From the NCBI RefSeq assembly GCF_041260155.1, contig NC_091945.1:33982296-34046295 (forward strand): a stretch of 64,000 nucleotides of DNA. The letters are read 5' to 3'. Within the stretch, counting starts at the first letter, position 1. Each line of letters opens with the position of its first letter. This DNA comes from Ptychodera flava. Its lineage: Eukaryota; Hemichordata; Enteropneusta; Ptychoderidae. The notes beneath the pieces were generated by a model. The model was not told the DNA's origin, did no database searches, and was given only the letters and a program-made list of their open reading frames with translations. This document shows, in pieces, positions 21,485 through 31,889 of this stretch. The translations under genes and the position numbers were made by a program.

Positions 21485-22640
21485 TTTGAGTGTTCAAAAA
21501 CTTCAACTGAATGCTGCGTTGTGGAACGCTCGATCTGTCAATGGGAAGATCGGCGCTATAGTATCTACATTGATCGACGATAACCTGGACCTTTTAATCA
21601 TCACTGAGACGTGTGGCTAAAATGTGACGATGATCCCATAATTGCCGAATTTCATGCTTCCATCAGCGGGTATAACATCCATCAACATCATCGCATGAAA
21701 CGTAGGGGCGGCGGCGTGGCTGTCATAACACGTTCCAACCTTCAGGTCATTGAAAAACGATGTTGCGCATTCCAGTCATTCGAATCGTTGGGTATTACTT
21801 AGTCTGGCAGAGACCCTGCGATTCGCGTTCTTCCAAGCGTCAGTCAGTTGCACGCGCGCGCCCTTCAGAGACGCGACGCGAATCCCAGGGTCTGGACGTT
21901 CTTGCAAGCGACCGGTCGGATTTCTGCCTGATCCGGGTACTTTATGGAACTCCACACATCCGTTAATCAAAACAAAAATGACAAGTACCATAGCCAAATA
22001 AAATTAAAAATGAAAAATAAAAACATACCGCGTATATTGGTCTACCAGCTACTTGTATATATTCTCTCCACGCCGTTAGATAGGTTTTTCTTTTGACGTC
22101 ACTACCCTTATGAATATTCATATACTTGCAAGAACTGACAGTCGCTGTGTCTGGCAGCGCGTGCTCACAGCTGCACAGCGTAGCCTTCGAATGCAGGCTC
22201 AACTTTGGCGCGCGCAAAACAAGGCACAGCGACTGTGGAGAGTCTAGGTATTACTGTGCGTTCGTCCAGTCAGCTACTGAACATTCATGTCTTATATCGT
22301 CCACCACACTCATCGAAGAACACTTCTACAACAAATCAGTTTATTGCGGAATTCACATCTCTTCTTGAAAGCGAAGTACCATCGCCCGGACACCTCTTAA
22401 TCGCAGGTGACTTTAACTTCCATGTTGATGACACCAGTTCGCCAGACGCAGTCAAACTGCATGATTTGCTGGACTGTATGGGCTTACAACAGCATGTTCA
22501 CACTTCTACCCACGTTAAAGGACACACTCTTGATCTTCTCGTGACTCGAACAACTGGACCAGCATCTACATTCTGTCAGAACTGATGACTCGCTCATCTC
22601 TGACCACAGCCTCGTCCACCTCAAGCTGAAAGTACAGCGC
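21485..22640 (+). pseudogene. LINE ORF2 endonuclease domain
   Basis: APE-type motifs in order: NAALWNARSVNGK, DLLIITET, then RRGGGVAVI, then beyond the inserted element HVLYRPPHSS, LLIAGDFNFHVDD and finally SDHSLVHL. The catalytic Asp/Asn of GDFN and the terminal SDH histidine are present. Frame changes occur near 21615 and 22580, and the 447-bp insertion splits the domain between the two ESLGIT copies. Confidence 0.85.
21800..22246. mobile_element. 447-bp non-autonomous DNA transposon inside the LINE
   Basis: GGTATTACT at 21791-21799 and 22247-22255 is the target duplication, also visible as the repeated peptide ESLGIT. The element starts TAGTCTGGCAG and ends GAGAGTCTA. Each end has its own hairpin: 21811-21828 pairs with 21876-21893 (17 of 18), and 22139-22149 pairs exactly with 22225-22235. 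There is no coding capacity. TAG...CTA ends and a 9-bp target duplication match the element at 3266. Confidence 0.85.
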
Positions 22641-22860
22641 CCAGCAAATACGATGCTAAAGATCTCTCGTCGCAGCTATGACAAGATGGACGGTGCCGAT
22701 CTACATAACAAACTTTCATTAAAACTGTCGAATCGCCCACAGGATGCTGATATCGAAAGTCTTTCTTATTTTTTCCATGAGGCTGTCACAGAAGTTCTCA
22801 ATGACGTTGCTCCAATAACTGACAGACGTATAACCAACAAGGTAAGAGCACCATGGTACA

Positions 22861-24567
22861 GTGAGGAACTCAAGAAAGAAATTGCGACGGCTCGAGATGA
22901 AGTGGCGTAATTCACAGCTGGAGATTGATCGGCAGATTTTCATTCAAGAGCGATCTAAGTATGCCCGACTTTGTGATCAGATCAAGTCTCGTTACCACCG
23001 ATCGCGAATACAAGAAGCGGACAGTAAGAAACTCTTTACTATCATTGCTGAACTGTCATCTGTGAAATCGCGTTCTGCCAATTCCGAACCGGATAACATC
23101 AGTAAGGATGATCTGCCATCGAAATTTCTTGAATATTTCGAATCGAAGATATCAAAGCTCCGGAACGGGCTGTCTGTGCAAATTGACCAGTGTGATCATA
23201 CCAGACTACCATCCCACATTCTAATTAAATTCACTCCTGTTACAGTCGACAACGTTAAGGGCCTCATCAAGAATGCTCCATCAAAGTCGTGCGAACTTGA
23301 TGTCTTGCCGACTAAGTTACTCAAGAACTGTATGGACGTTGTAACACCTTTCCTTACACATCTTTACAACAGCTCCCTATCGTCAGGTATAGTTCCTAGC
23401 CGTTTCAAGACAGCTATTATCCTACCACTGTTGAAAAAACCCAATCTCGATAAAAACATACTGAAAAATTATAGACCTGTGTCTAACCTTCCCTTCATAT
23501 CAAAAATTCTGGAAAGAATTGTAGCCCTGCAATTACGCGATCACCTCACCAAGTTTCGTCTCTTCCCTCGTCATCAGAGTGCGTATCGTTCCTATCACAG
23601 CACGGAGACAGCCCTGCTTCGTGTACATAACGACATCATGTGTGCGCTAAACAAGAAAATGGACGTTGTTCTCATCATGTTGGATCTGTCGGCTGCGTTT
23701 GACACCATAGACCACGAAATCCTACTTCAAAGGCTTGAATCTCGTTTTGGCATTACGGGAACAGCTTTATCTTGGTTCCGCTCTTACCTTGAAAATCGGA
23801 CACAATCTGTAACAGCTGGGACTGCGTCATCCTCTAGCTCTCATGTGAAATATGGTGTTCCTCAGGGATCGGTGTTGGGACCACTTCTTTTTACGCTCTA
23901 CATAGCACCTTTAGAGGACATTATCGCGGAACACGGCCTTGAATGCATGATGTACGCGGATGACAGTCAAGTTTATGTTATTTGCAACACGCCGGCTGAT
24001 GTGCGCTCTTGTCTCGAACATTGCATTAGCAACATTCGGATCTGGATGAAGTCAAACATGCTGATATTAAATGACGACAAGACAGAGGTTATCCATTTCT
24101 CATCAAGGCTCAAATCGGACGTGTCGGTGATGGCCAATCTCAGGATTGGCGACTTTGACATCACACCCTCCACCTCTGTGCGGAATCTTGGTGTTCGGCT
24201 GAACAGTGACGGCTTTATGTCTGACCAAATCAACCAAATATGCAGGAACGGATATTATTCTCTATACCGTATCAGCAAGATCCGCAAATTACTTGACAGA
24301 AGTACCACCGAGACATTGATCCATGCCTTCGTCACATCCCAATTGGACTACTGCAATAGTCTCTTGTACGGAGTATCAAAAGAACAGCTTTCACGATTGC
24401 AGTCAGTTCAAAATGCTGCTGCACGTCTCGTTACACAATCACGCAAATTTGACCATATTACACCCGTGTTGATCGACCTGCATTGGCTTCCAATCGAAGC
24501 TCGAATAAGATTCAAGGTTCTGTTAATCACTTATAAAATATTAATGGTATTGCACCCATGTACTTGA
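22861..24567 (+). CDS. LINE ORF2 reverse transcriptase domain
   Basis: An open stretch of 568 codons covers the entire RT: KNYRPVSNLPFISKILERI (fingers), MLDLSAAFDTIDHE (motif A with its catalytic Asp), YGVPQGSVLGPLLF (motif B) and MMYADDSQVYV (motif C, catalytic YADD). It then continues through the thumb region QLDYCNSLLYG to LHWLPIEARIRFKVL. The first ~12 residues (MRNSRKK...) are out-of-frame readthrough: the true protein enters by a frameshift near 22895. The last ~80 residues lie in another frame at 24558-24797 (YLSDFIELYVP, APFLWNSLPSEIRS). All catalytic residues are present, so decay is recent or light. Confidence 0.9.
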   Translation: MRNSRKKLRRLEMKWRNSQLEIDRQIFIQERSKYARLCDQIKSRYHRSRIQEADSKKLFTIIAELSSVKSRSANSEPDNISKDDLPSKFLEYFESKISKLRNGLSVQIDQCDHTRLPSHILIKFTPVTVDNVKGLIKNAPSKSCELDVLPTKLLKNCMDVVTPFLTHLYNSSLSSGIVPSRFKTAIILPLLKKPNLDKNILKNYRPVSNLPFISKILERIVALQLRDHLTKFRLFPRHQSAYRSYHSTETALLRVHNDIMCALNKKMDVVLIMLDLSAAFDTIDHEILLQRLESRFGITGTALSWFRSYLENRTQSVTAGTASSSSSHVKYGVPQGSVLGPLLFTLYIAPLEDIIAEHGLECMMYADDSQVYVICNTPADVRSCLEHCISNIRIWMKSNMLILNDDKTEVIHFSSRLKSDVSVMANLRIGDFDITPSTSVRNLGVRLNSDGFMSDQINQICRNGYYSLYRISKIRKLLDRSTTETLIHAFVTSQLDYCNSLLYGVSKEQLSRLQSVQNAAARLVTQSRKFDHITPVLIDLHWLPIEARIRFKVLLITYKILMVLHPCT

Positions 24568-26060
24568 GCGACTTTATTGAGTTGTATGTTCCGGCAAGAA
24601 ATCTCCGGTCCATGGAAAAGCTACGTTTAGTCCCGCCAAAAGGGAAGTATAATAAGTCCTATGGCCATAGGGCCTTTTCTGTTCATGCTCCTTTCCTTTG
24701 GAATTCATTGCCATCAGAGATTCGCTCTGCAAAAAATGTTGAATGTTTTAAACGTGCTTTGAAGACTTACCTTTTTACTGAGTTTTATCAACTGTGATTT
24801 TTAGCCATTTTGCTCATTTTACGCTGTTTTTACTTCCTTTCCAAATTTCTTTGCGATATTTGTGACTTTTTATTTTAAAACTACCTTTGCTCTCATTTTA
24901 GTCATGTATTTTTTTTCCTTCAGTCATGTACAGCGCGCTGAGACGTATGTGTAGTGCGCTTTAAAGAAGTTTTTAATAATAATAATAATAATATAATAAT
25001 AAACTTACTCAAACTTCACGATTTATTCGTTCTACTGGCCACACACAAAATCAAAATATTTTGTTGGCGAGCGGTTACGTTTTCTCCATGAACGCATTTT
25101 ATGGAGTATTTTCGAGTATTTTCCTCGAAACGTAATGAGATTTGAGACGATTTAACGTTCAAGATATGTAATGCGATGTCATTCCCGGAACTCACCGGGA
25201 GAAGCGTATTTCTATACTCAATGACGAACAATCAAGGACAGCGATAGATACAGTCCATCTTCTCCGGTTTACATGATTGTCCTTGACATATCATCCAAAT
25301 AAGGAAATACCACAGTCATGCTGCTTTGTCATGCACAGGGACATAGATCTACGGTGATCCATGAAGAGAAGAAGCCATCTAGTCTTGTGGAGATCAGTGT
25401 TGATTATGTCGCCCTGATTAAAGTCTTACCAGTTGTGAGGTCAGGCTTGGCGTTAATTCGTCAAAACTACGGTAAAATAAGTTTCAACTTCTATGTACGA
25501 TAGATATAACGGAATATGTATGTGCATGTTTAATACCTTTAAAAACAACAATATTGCGCCCGGAATGGAAGCATAATGGGGTATGGACATTGAAGCAATT
25601 TTTTACCATATTTTACATTGTGTTGCTTACATAATCACAATCATACCAATCCATAATCCAGAAACAATAAGTCAAAATTCGTAATACATAGTCAGTTGTA
25701 AAAAACAAAAACACATAACAGCACAGAACAGACAGCAAAGCACCGGCATACACACAATAGTCAAATTCGTGAAAGAAAGATATATGGACCTCTTGCAAAG
25801 ACCAACGAATGTTGTCAAGTGCTTCGGAAATAGTAAGGGAGCCTTCAGTAATTACAGGGGAGGGGTGGGATGGGGAATTCCGTGCGCATCTGTACTGTAA
25901 AATGTGACCCCTCCCTCTTGTCAGACATTCTAAAACTTGACCCTCCCCTCAATGACTGCAGCATTCTCCCCAGGATTAACTGAACCAGTATCGGCTAAAT
26001 TACATAAAAATTGGTTTTATTAGCTCACGTGTGTAAACACGTGGGCTATTGTCATAGCGA

Positions 26061-26138
26061 TGTCTGTCTGTCTGTCCGTGTGTGTGTGTGTGTGTGTGTT
26101 AGTGTGTGTGTGTGTGTGTGTCTGTCTGTCTGTCTGTT
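26061..26138. repeat. (TGTC)n/(GT)n microsatellite
   Basis: TGTCTGTCTGTCTGTCCG, then two GT runs separated by TTA, then a second TGTC run. Confidence 0.95.
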
Positions 26139-26269
26139 TACACGATAACTCAAAAACGCCTGAACGGATTCAAGTCAGATTTGGTACACAGGTACCATGT
26201 GGTACTTGTAAGAACTGATTAGATTTTGGTCAGTGTGGCTTGCATATTAATGAAGTTATGCAATATCGA

Positions 26270-27715
26270 ATTTTTCCATACAATGGTTTCCCTATGGAGA
26301 CGGTAATGACAGTGTAGACATATATCAAGAAACACTGCACAAAATTTCATGAAACTTTTCACAGGTGACAATCTAAGAACATTATGATGATACTGTGAGT
26401 GTCATGTCAATTATCTTCTCATTTGCATATTTAATGAACTTTTGTTATTAGTGAGATAACTCTGAAATTCCTGCACCAAACTTGATGATACTTGCAACAA
26501 ATATTGATCTGATATATATCTAATTATAGTTAGAAGCATAAGGCAGTGTCAAGTTAATAAATAGCTCATTTGCATATTTTATGAAGGTTTGTAATTAGTC
26601 ATATAACTCCGATATAACTTCACCAAATGTGATGAAATTTGCTGCAGATACTGATCCGACTGATATCTAACTGTAGTGTAAAGCATTTAGTAGTGTAGAA
26701 TTAATTAAGGGTTCATTTGCATATTTAATGAACTTTGTAATTAGGTATATAACTCTGAAATTACAGCACCCAAGTCAGTGAAATTGGGTACAGATATTGT
26801 TTTGATAAATATCTAATTGTACTGAGAAGCATTTGGCAGTGTCAAGTTAATAAATAGGTCATTTGCATATTTTATGAAGTTTAGTAATTAGTGGTATAAC
26901 TCCAAAATAACTGCACCAAATGTGCTGAAACCTGCTGCAGATACTGATCCGACAGATGTCTAATTTTGGTGTAGAGCATTTAGTTGTGTGAAGTTAATTA
27001 AGGGTTCATTTGCATATTTAATGAACTTTGTAATTAGTGATTTTACTCCAAAATTAAAGCATTAAATTTGATGAAACTTGCTTCAGATGTTGGTCTGATA
27101 AATATCCAATTGTACTGAGAAGCATTGAGCAGTGTCAAGTTAATAATTAGCTCATTTTCATATTCCATGAAGTCTTATAATTAGTCATATAACTTCGAAA
27201 TAACTGCATCAAATGTGATGAACACTGCTGCACATACTGATACGACAGATATCTAACTGTGTTGTAAAGCATTTAGTAGTATAAAGTTAATAAAGTGTTC
27301 ATTTGCATATTTAATAAACTTTGTAATTAGGTATATAACTCTGAAATTTCGGCACTAAAATTTGGTGAAACGTGCTACAGATATTGACTTGATAAATATT
27401 TAATTGTGCTATGAATCATTGAACAGTGTCAAGTTAATGTAGGGTTTATTTGCATATTTAATGAACTTTGTAATAAGTGATATTACTCTAAAATTACAGC
27501 ATTAAATTAAATAAAACGTGTTACAAATGTTGATCTGATGGATATCTAATTGTCCCATAAAGCATTGAGCAGTGTCAAGTTAATTGACAGCTCATTCGCA
27601 TATTAAATAAAGTTTTGTAATTAGTGATTAAACTCTGAGAGTACTGTGCGAAGTTTAAAAAAATACCTGCTACATATAGTGATAACATATATCTCATTGT
27701 TCTGTGAAGCGTACT
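26270..27715. repeat. ~146-bp satellite array with alternating unit types
   Basis: The landmark ATTTGCATATTTTATGAA or ATTTGCATATTTAATGAA recurs at about 26421, 26578, 26715, 26861, 27008, 27153, 27301, 27448 and 27594. Spacings are 157, 137, 146, 147, 145, 148, 147 and 146. Units preceded by GTCAAGTTAATAA alternate with units preceded by AATTAAGGGTTC from 26578 to 27301, a two-unit higher-order repeat of about 293 bp; the pattern breaks at the last two units. Confidence 0.85.
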
Positions 27716-29230
27716 ACTATTAATGAACCTGTTGTAAAACACGTGAGCATATTCAGTTCATATCTGGTTTTATTATTATGTAAGTTAGCGACAGAAATTA
27801 CACGGTGGTCGCAATTTATCATACAAGCATTTTTGAAGAATATACATTTGCGGGAGGGTCACCACATTTTGCGCAACTAAAAGAAGGCAAGATGTGGCCG
27901 ATATAGTGCTTCACCCAAAAATACCAAATCATAATACATGGGAGTCTATCAGGTAAACTATTGACAATCCCCCCTCCTGAAGCAAAGCAAGCTATATCTA
28001 TACACTTATATATGTTTGATAATATATGTAAATTTACTTTGTTTGAATTCGGAAGTAAAACGTGCATGTGTCTACAAGAAGTTGGATTCACTGAACATGG
28101 AAGTCCATGGGGAAACTATGGGAAACTATGAATAAATTTTTCAAATACAAAACTAGGTATATCTGTGTATTTATGTACTCTTGATTATTGATATTAATGT
28201 ACTTGATTAAACGTGAGTGGTTACAAGTGGACAAGCGTGCAAGAAATTGGATTTTTGAATTTCACCGAAATGTTGATTGACTAATATGGTAGTCTATGAG
28301 AGAACTATGAACAATATTTTTCCAATATAAAACATACAGCTGACAATATCTGTGCATTTATAGACTTTTGATAATTTACATAAACTTTGGAACCTGTCCC
28401 ACATGATTTTTCCTCTTGTCTTTCATCAGTTTTAACTATCAATGTGTTTAATGTAGAATACCACTGCATCAGTCTTCTTTGCTCGTGAAGCTTGTCGATA
28501 ATGTGTATGTAAAAGAATCAATGTATTTCTTCGGTAATTTCCTATTGAGGAAATATTACATGGACAATCGAAGGTTTGACTGTAAAATGAGCTTCTGTTA
28601 AAGTGACCCTCCCCTCCCCCAAGATAGGTTTCTAAAAAGTGACCCTCCAAATTTCCCCCGGCCCACCCCGTCCTATAATTACTGAAAGCTGCCTAAGCGC
28701 ATCCTACCCCACATGTTGCACCTGCCACATATCAATCTATCAGTCAAATAGGTAGTGTCACCAACTAAGGACCAATATCACTGACGCCATCAGCGATCAT
28801 TTGTTGAAGACAGATATCATACTTGTCTACCAGCTTGTGACACCTGCCAAAAAAAGCGTTTAAATGTTGAGACAAGTCTTTCTCTTGTGTAACTTTAAAA
28901 GTTTGCAAGAGAGACGGCTATGTCTCTTTGCAAAATCACCATATGCAAATATGTTGCCGATGAGGAAATCAAGCATACCGATAATGTCTTCCTCGATATA
29001 AAAATCATTAGAATTAGTAATTTTCTGAACAAAATATGTAGAATACTAATACTACAAATTTGTAACGGCGTGAAGAGTTTAAGTAGAAAAATGCTTGGTG
29101 TTTCTCAAGCGTTATTTTAATTTATCATGTGGTATTGTGGTATAATATACTATGTGGAAAATCGAAAGCTTTGATATTATTTTTGAAATAGATCTTAAGT
29201 TGAACAAGCATTTTGGTAATCCAGCTAAAA

Positions 29231-30621
29231 AGTCCATTCCTCCCCTCGACGTTGAAAACCCAGTTTCGTATGCAAAACCACTGATGCTTCATTCAATCTC
29301 GAAGTTGTAATGCATGGTGTTTTATTATAGAAATATTTCTAGTAAGGGGCCTTTGATAATTAAATCGCGCGCATGGTAAACGCAATTTAAGGAGGAGGGG
29401 GTTTGGCTGTATTTCGGTTACCGTGCGCATAATCGCACTACACGTTATTACATCACAATATCCGGCCCGCGACACGCTTTTATGTATCGCAAAATACTAG
29501 GCTATATTGTTTGGCGAGAACCAGGCTCGTGCGGCACCAGCGATACACCAGCATTCCTTTGACATACATGCACGGTTCATCGTAGGAGTATAATAAAGTA
29601 ACAATCATTTTTTATACACTGTTTCAATTCATTTCATTCTGTTGGTTGCGTCATTGTCGAGTTGGCGCTGAACAAAGATTGATTTTAGAGGGGTATGCCG
29701 GGGTTGAGGTTGGTAGCGTATGCGTGACTTTATAGCGACATAATTACCGATTGTAGGTATGCTGAAACAGAATGAGGCTAGGTTGGATTTCAAACTTCCA
29801 AACATTCGTTTAAGAGAGGGGGAGGGGGTTAAGGCCAAGCGCACTTAGTTGAGTTTATCGTGCGCATGTTTGAATTATCCACGGTCGACGTCCCTAACTT
29901 GGCGGTCAAAATACTGGCAAAACCTTGCCTTTGGTAACTTGGTAACGTACATGCCATACCAATGTCACCGTATTCCTTGAAGATGATTCAAGACGTTGGG
30001 TCTTCTTTTTCATTATCGATCAAGTTACCATACTCCGTTGGTATCTTATCATTATATTTTCAAATCTGGATACTGGAGGAGGGTCGCCGTACAAGTATTC
30101 TCCGTGCATCATTTGAGCTGCAATGGGGCAATTTTGAAGTTTCTAGGAAGCTGTCTGTTCGCTGCATTTATTATGAATTCATTTAAATTATCGATAACAA
30201 GGGAATTTCACAGGTCTGGGTCAGGCACCCTAAATGTCACCTTGAACTTACTCTTGAACCGGTCGTCGACTGACTTGTCATTGGCAGATTTAAATCGAGC
30301 AACATTGACTTGGCATACTTCCGCCTAGGAATCAATCAAACCAGGCGTTCGAAGCAGTGCTTTTAACTTACTGGAATCCAGTGAGTACAAAAAGTACCAC
30401 AATTCAGCTCTGCTGTCTCCATCATCATGTGGGTACCATGTAACTATTACACTTGTTAGTCTTGCAAGATCTTCCCTGTCGACGTAGACATTGACTTTTG
30501 GCCGGTATTATCCGTCTTGAGACTGTTCTTCAGCAAGTAGTGGAGACTTAGACAGTCTGGAAAACATTTTTTAAACATCTGCGCAATTTTTTATTCCTTC
30601 TGATGTCACCCTATGTGTCAT
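29231..30621 (-). pseudogene. GLYAT-like pseudogene A
   Basis: The C-terminal end is at 29231-29330 (same words as gene 1: TCCATTCCTCCCCTCGACGT). The rest runs from 29898 to 30621 beyond an inserted element. Residual similarity covers the RRQG-type region, the RFENT region, the YFLYSLDS segment and the N-terminal start. Several frameshifts and stops are present and no long frame remains. The start still has a T-rich acceptor-like tract (CTTCCTAAG) before GGAACAATG. It shares its inserted element and most lesions with pseudogene B, so it was already broken when the module duplicated. Confidence 0.85.
29346..29894. mobile_element. TAA-target element family H2, 549 bp
   Basis: TAA at 29343-29345 and 29895-29897. 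Ends are GGGGCCTTTGATAATTAAA and, inverted, GGGAC...GGATAATTCAAA, continuing with related words (GCGCATGGTAAACGCAA against GCGCACGATAAACTCAA), so the inverted repeats are imperfect and about 50 bp. It interrupts the GLYAT pseudogene between the CoA-binding region and the C-terminus. The same insertion is in pseudogene B. Confidence 0.75.
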
Positions 30622-30882
30622 TGTTCCCTTAGGAAGAAAAAAAACAAGACAATAAGTTCGATAGTGCAAATGTACATTTTGGAAAGTTGGGAGGAGATAT
30701 GCCAGAAGGTACACCTGCTCGTTATATTGTTTAGATGCGTTATCCCAGAGTTCCAAAAAACCTGAACTGTGCCTGTAGAATCTAAACGTCTTTCTTTTTT
30801 CGTTATAATACCACATCTAGAACGAGGCATCTTTAGAGTATCGGTAGAGAATAAATATCAGAAATTTGAAGGTTCATCTGTT

Positions 30883-31677
30883 GGGAGCCTTCAGTATTAC
30901 GGGGGGGGATAGCCGGCGTAGCTGTGGAAATCCAGCTATCAAAGGTCAACCCTGCTACGGATATATCCGTAGCGGGTTGACCTTTGATAGCTGTGGAATT
31001 CCAGCTATCAAAGGTCAACCCTGCTACGGATATATCCGTAGCGGGTTGACCTTTTGATGACCTGCATAGACGCACGCTACCCCACCACAGAGAACTGCGT
31101 TTCAACAGCTAGGGCCGGGGAATTGGAGAGGGTACCTTTTATAAACCTATCTTGGGGAGGGTCACTTTTAACAGAAAGATGGTTTTACGGCCAAACATTT
31201 GAATGTCCATTTGATTTTTCCTGAATAGGAAATTGCCGACGAAATACAATGATTCTTTTAAACACATTCACATTATCGACAAGCTTCACAAGCAAAGAAG
31301 ACGCAATGGTATCCTACATTAAACACCTTGAACAGTTAAAACTGATGAAAGACAAGAGAAAAAAACATACGGGACAGATGGCAACGTGTATATCAATTAT
31401 CAAATGTCTATAAATGCACAGATATTGTTTTATGTTATATATTGGCAAAAAGTGATCATAGTTCTTTCATAGAGTACTATCATTATGTAAATTAGCTGAT
31501 ACCGTATTAGTTATTCCTTGGGAGAACACTGGAGTGATGGGAAGGGTCAAGTTTTAGAATGCCGGACAAAGGGGACGGTCACATTTTAGACACAAGAAGA
31601 GGGTAGGGTGATATTTTACAGTATAGGTGCGCACGGAATTCCCCCGGCCCACCACCACCTGTAATTACTGAAGGGTG
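30883..31677. mobile_element. TAA-target MITE family H1, inverted-order copy
   Basis: Left end GGGAGCCTTCAGTATTAC; right end GTAATTACTGAAGG with decay beyond it. The body (31090-31640) matches the inverse of 25850-25960 and 28340-28690, with AAGCTTCACAAGCAAAGAAG at about 31281. Two palindromes are inserted near the left end. The target repeat is not clear because the flanks are eroded. Confidence 0.7.
30935..31059. repeat. Two tandem 57-bp palindromes with AGGTCA half-sites
   Basis: Each unit is a palindrome centred on GGATATATCC, with arms GCTATCAAAGGTCAACCC and its inverse. Units are at 30935-30991 and 31004-31059. Each contains AGGTCA and its inverse TGACCT. The word TAGCTGTGG next to them also starts the MITE at 3266, so they may be the core of a related palindromic element. 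Confidence 0.85.
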
Positions 31678-31682
31678 ACATA

Positions 31683-31880
31683 ATAGTCTGATCCCCTACC
31701 ATTCTCACTGCTATCTTTGAGAAATTTAGACTTCTCACCGGTGAGCAGTGAGAAATGTACTCCTTGGTGAGATAATAGATTCTCTCCGGTGAGAATGATG
31801 GAAATTCTCCCCAAGCACTGTGAGAATGGTAATTTTTCGTTGAGAATCATTCAGACTCACCATTCACAGGTGAGAATTAC
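31683..31880. repeat. GTGAGAA / TTCTCAC motif cluster
   Basis: Six exact copies of GTGAGAA or its inverse plus several one-base variants lie in mixed orientation, including the palindromic TTCTCACCGGTGAG. It resembles the array at 13911, whose motif differs by one base. Confidence 0.8.
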
Positions 31881-31889
31881 CCAGATTGA

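Larger units (their letters stand above)
20919..24999 (+). mobile_element. Nearly full-length L2/CR1-group LINE
   Basis: The insertion is bounded by TAAACTT at 20912-20918 and 25000-25006. The corresponding point in module II (about 43243-43252) is empty, so the element is 4.08 kb, or 3.63 kb without the DNA transposon inside it. It has a short 5' region, an apurinic-type endonuclease, a reverse transcriptase with the APSYL/WNSLP type C-terminus common in the L2/CR1 group, a short 3' UTR and an (ATA)n-like tail at about 24976-24999. No separate ORF1 with a known domain is seen; a ~100-codon frame at about 21178-21489 precedes the endonuclease. At least four frameshifts show it is dead. Confidence 0.9.
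26023..27764. mobile_element. Satellite-carrying element with 11-bp target repeats
   Basis: TGGTTTTATTA at 26012-26022 and 27765-27775 flanks the unit. The left end has GCTCACGTGTGTAAACACGT, a palindrome; the right end has AAAACACGTGAGC in inverse orientation. After a TGTC/GT microsatellite comes an array of nine ~146-bp units. There is no coding frame. This resembles satellite-bearing non-autonomous elements, but the transposition class is undetermined. Confidence 0.7.
25837..28693. mobile_element. TAA-target MITE family H1, long copy with nested insert
   Basis: TAA at 25834-25836 and 28694-28696. Left end GGGAGCCTTCAGTAATTACA; right end is its inverse with two changes. The subterminal parts are G-rich/C-rich (GGGAGGGTCACTTTT-like). 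The sister copy at 44084-44579 occupies the same site in beta-2 but is only 496 bp, so the original insertion predates the module duplication. Most of the extra length is the nested element at 26023-27764, plus AT-rich sequence to 28320. No transposase is seen. Confidence 0.85.
25007..30830. repeat. Duplicated block beta-1 (module I)
   Basis: Direct copy of 43251-48240 (beta-2): the shared run starts at CAAACTTCAC and AAAATATTTTGTTGGCGAGC and ends in the N-terminal part of a GLYAT pseudogene. Long stretches are almost identical, for example 25318-25500 against 43557-43740. Beta-1 has extra satellite sequence inside its TAA-target element; beta-2 has an RT fragment, a tandem foldback and a TTAA palindrome. 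Confidence 0.9.

Noticed and set aside
26270-27715. CRISPR-like array
   Set aside because: Units are ~146 bp, diverged along their whole length and without unique spacers; this is a satellite.
30833-31105. Repeated-peptide frames on both strands
   Set aside because: They are the translation of the two tandem palindromes.
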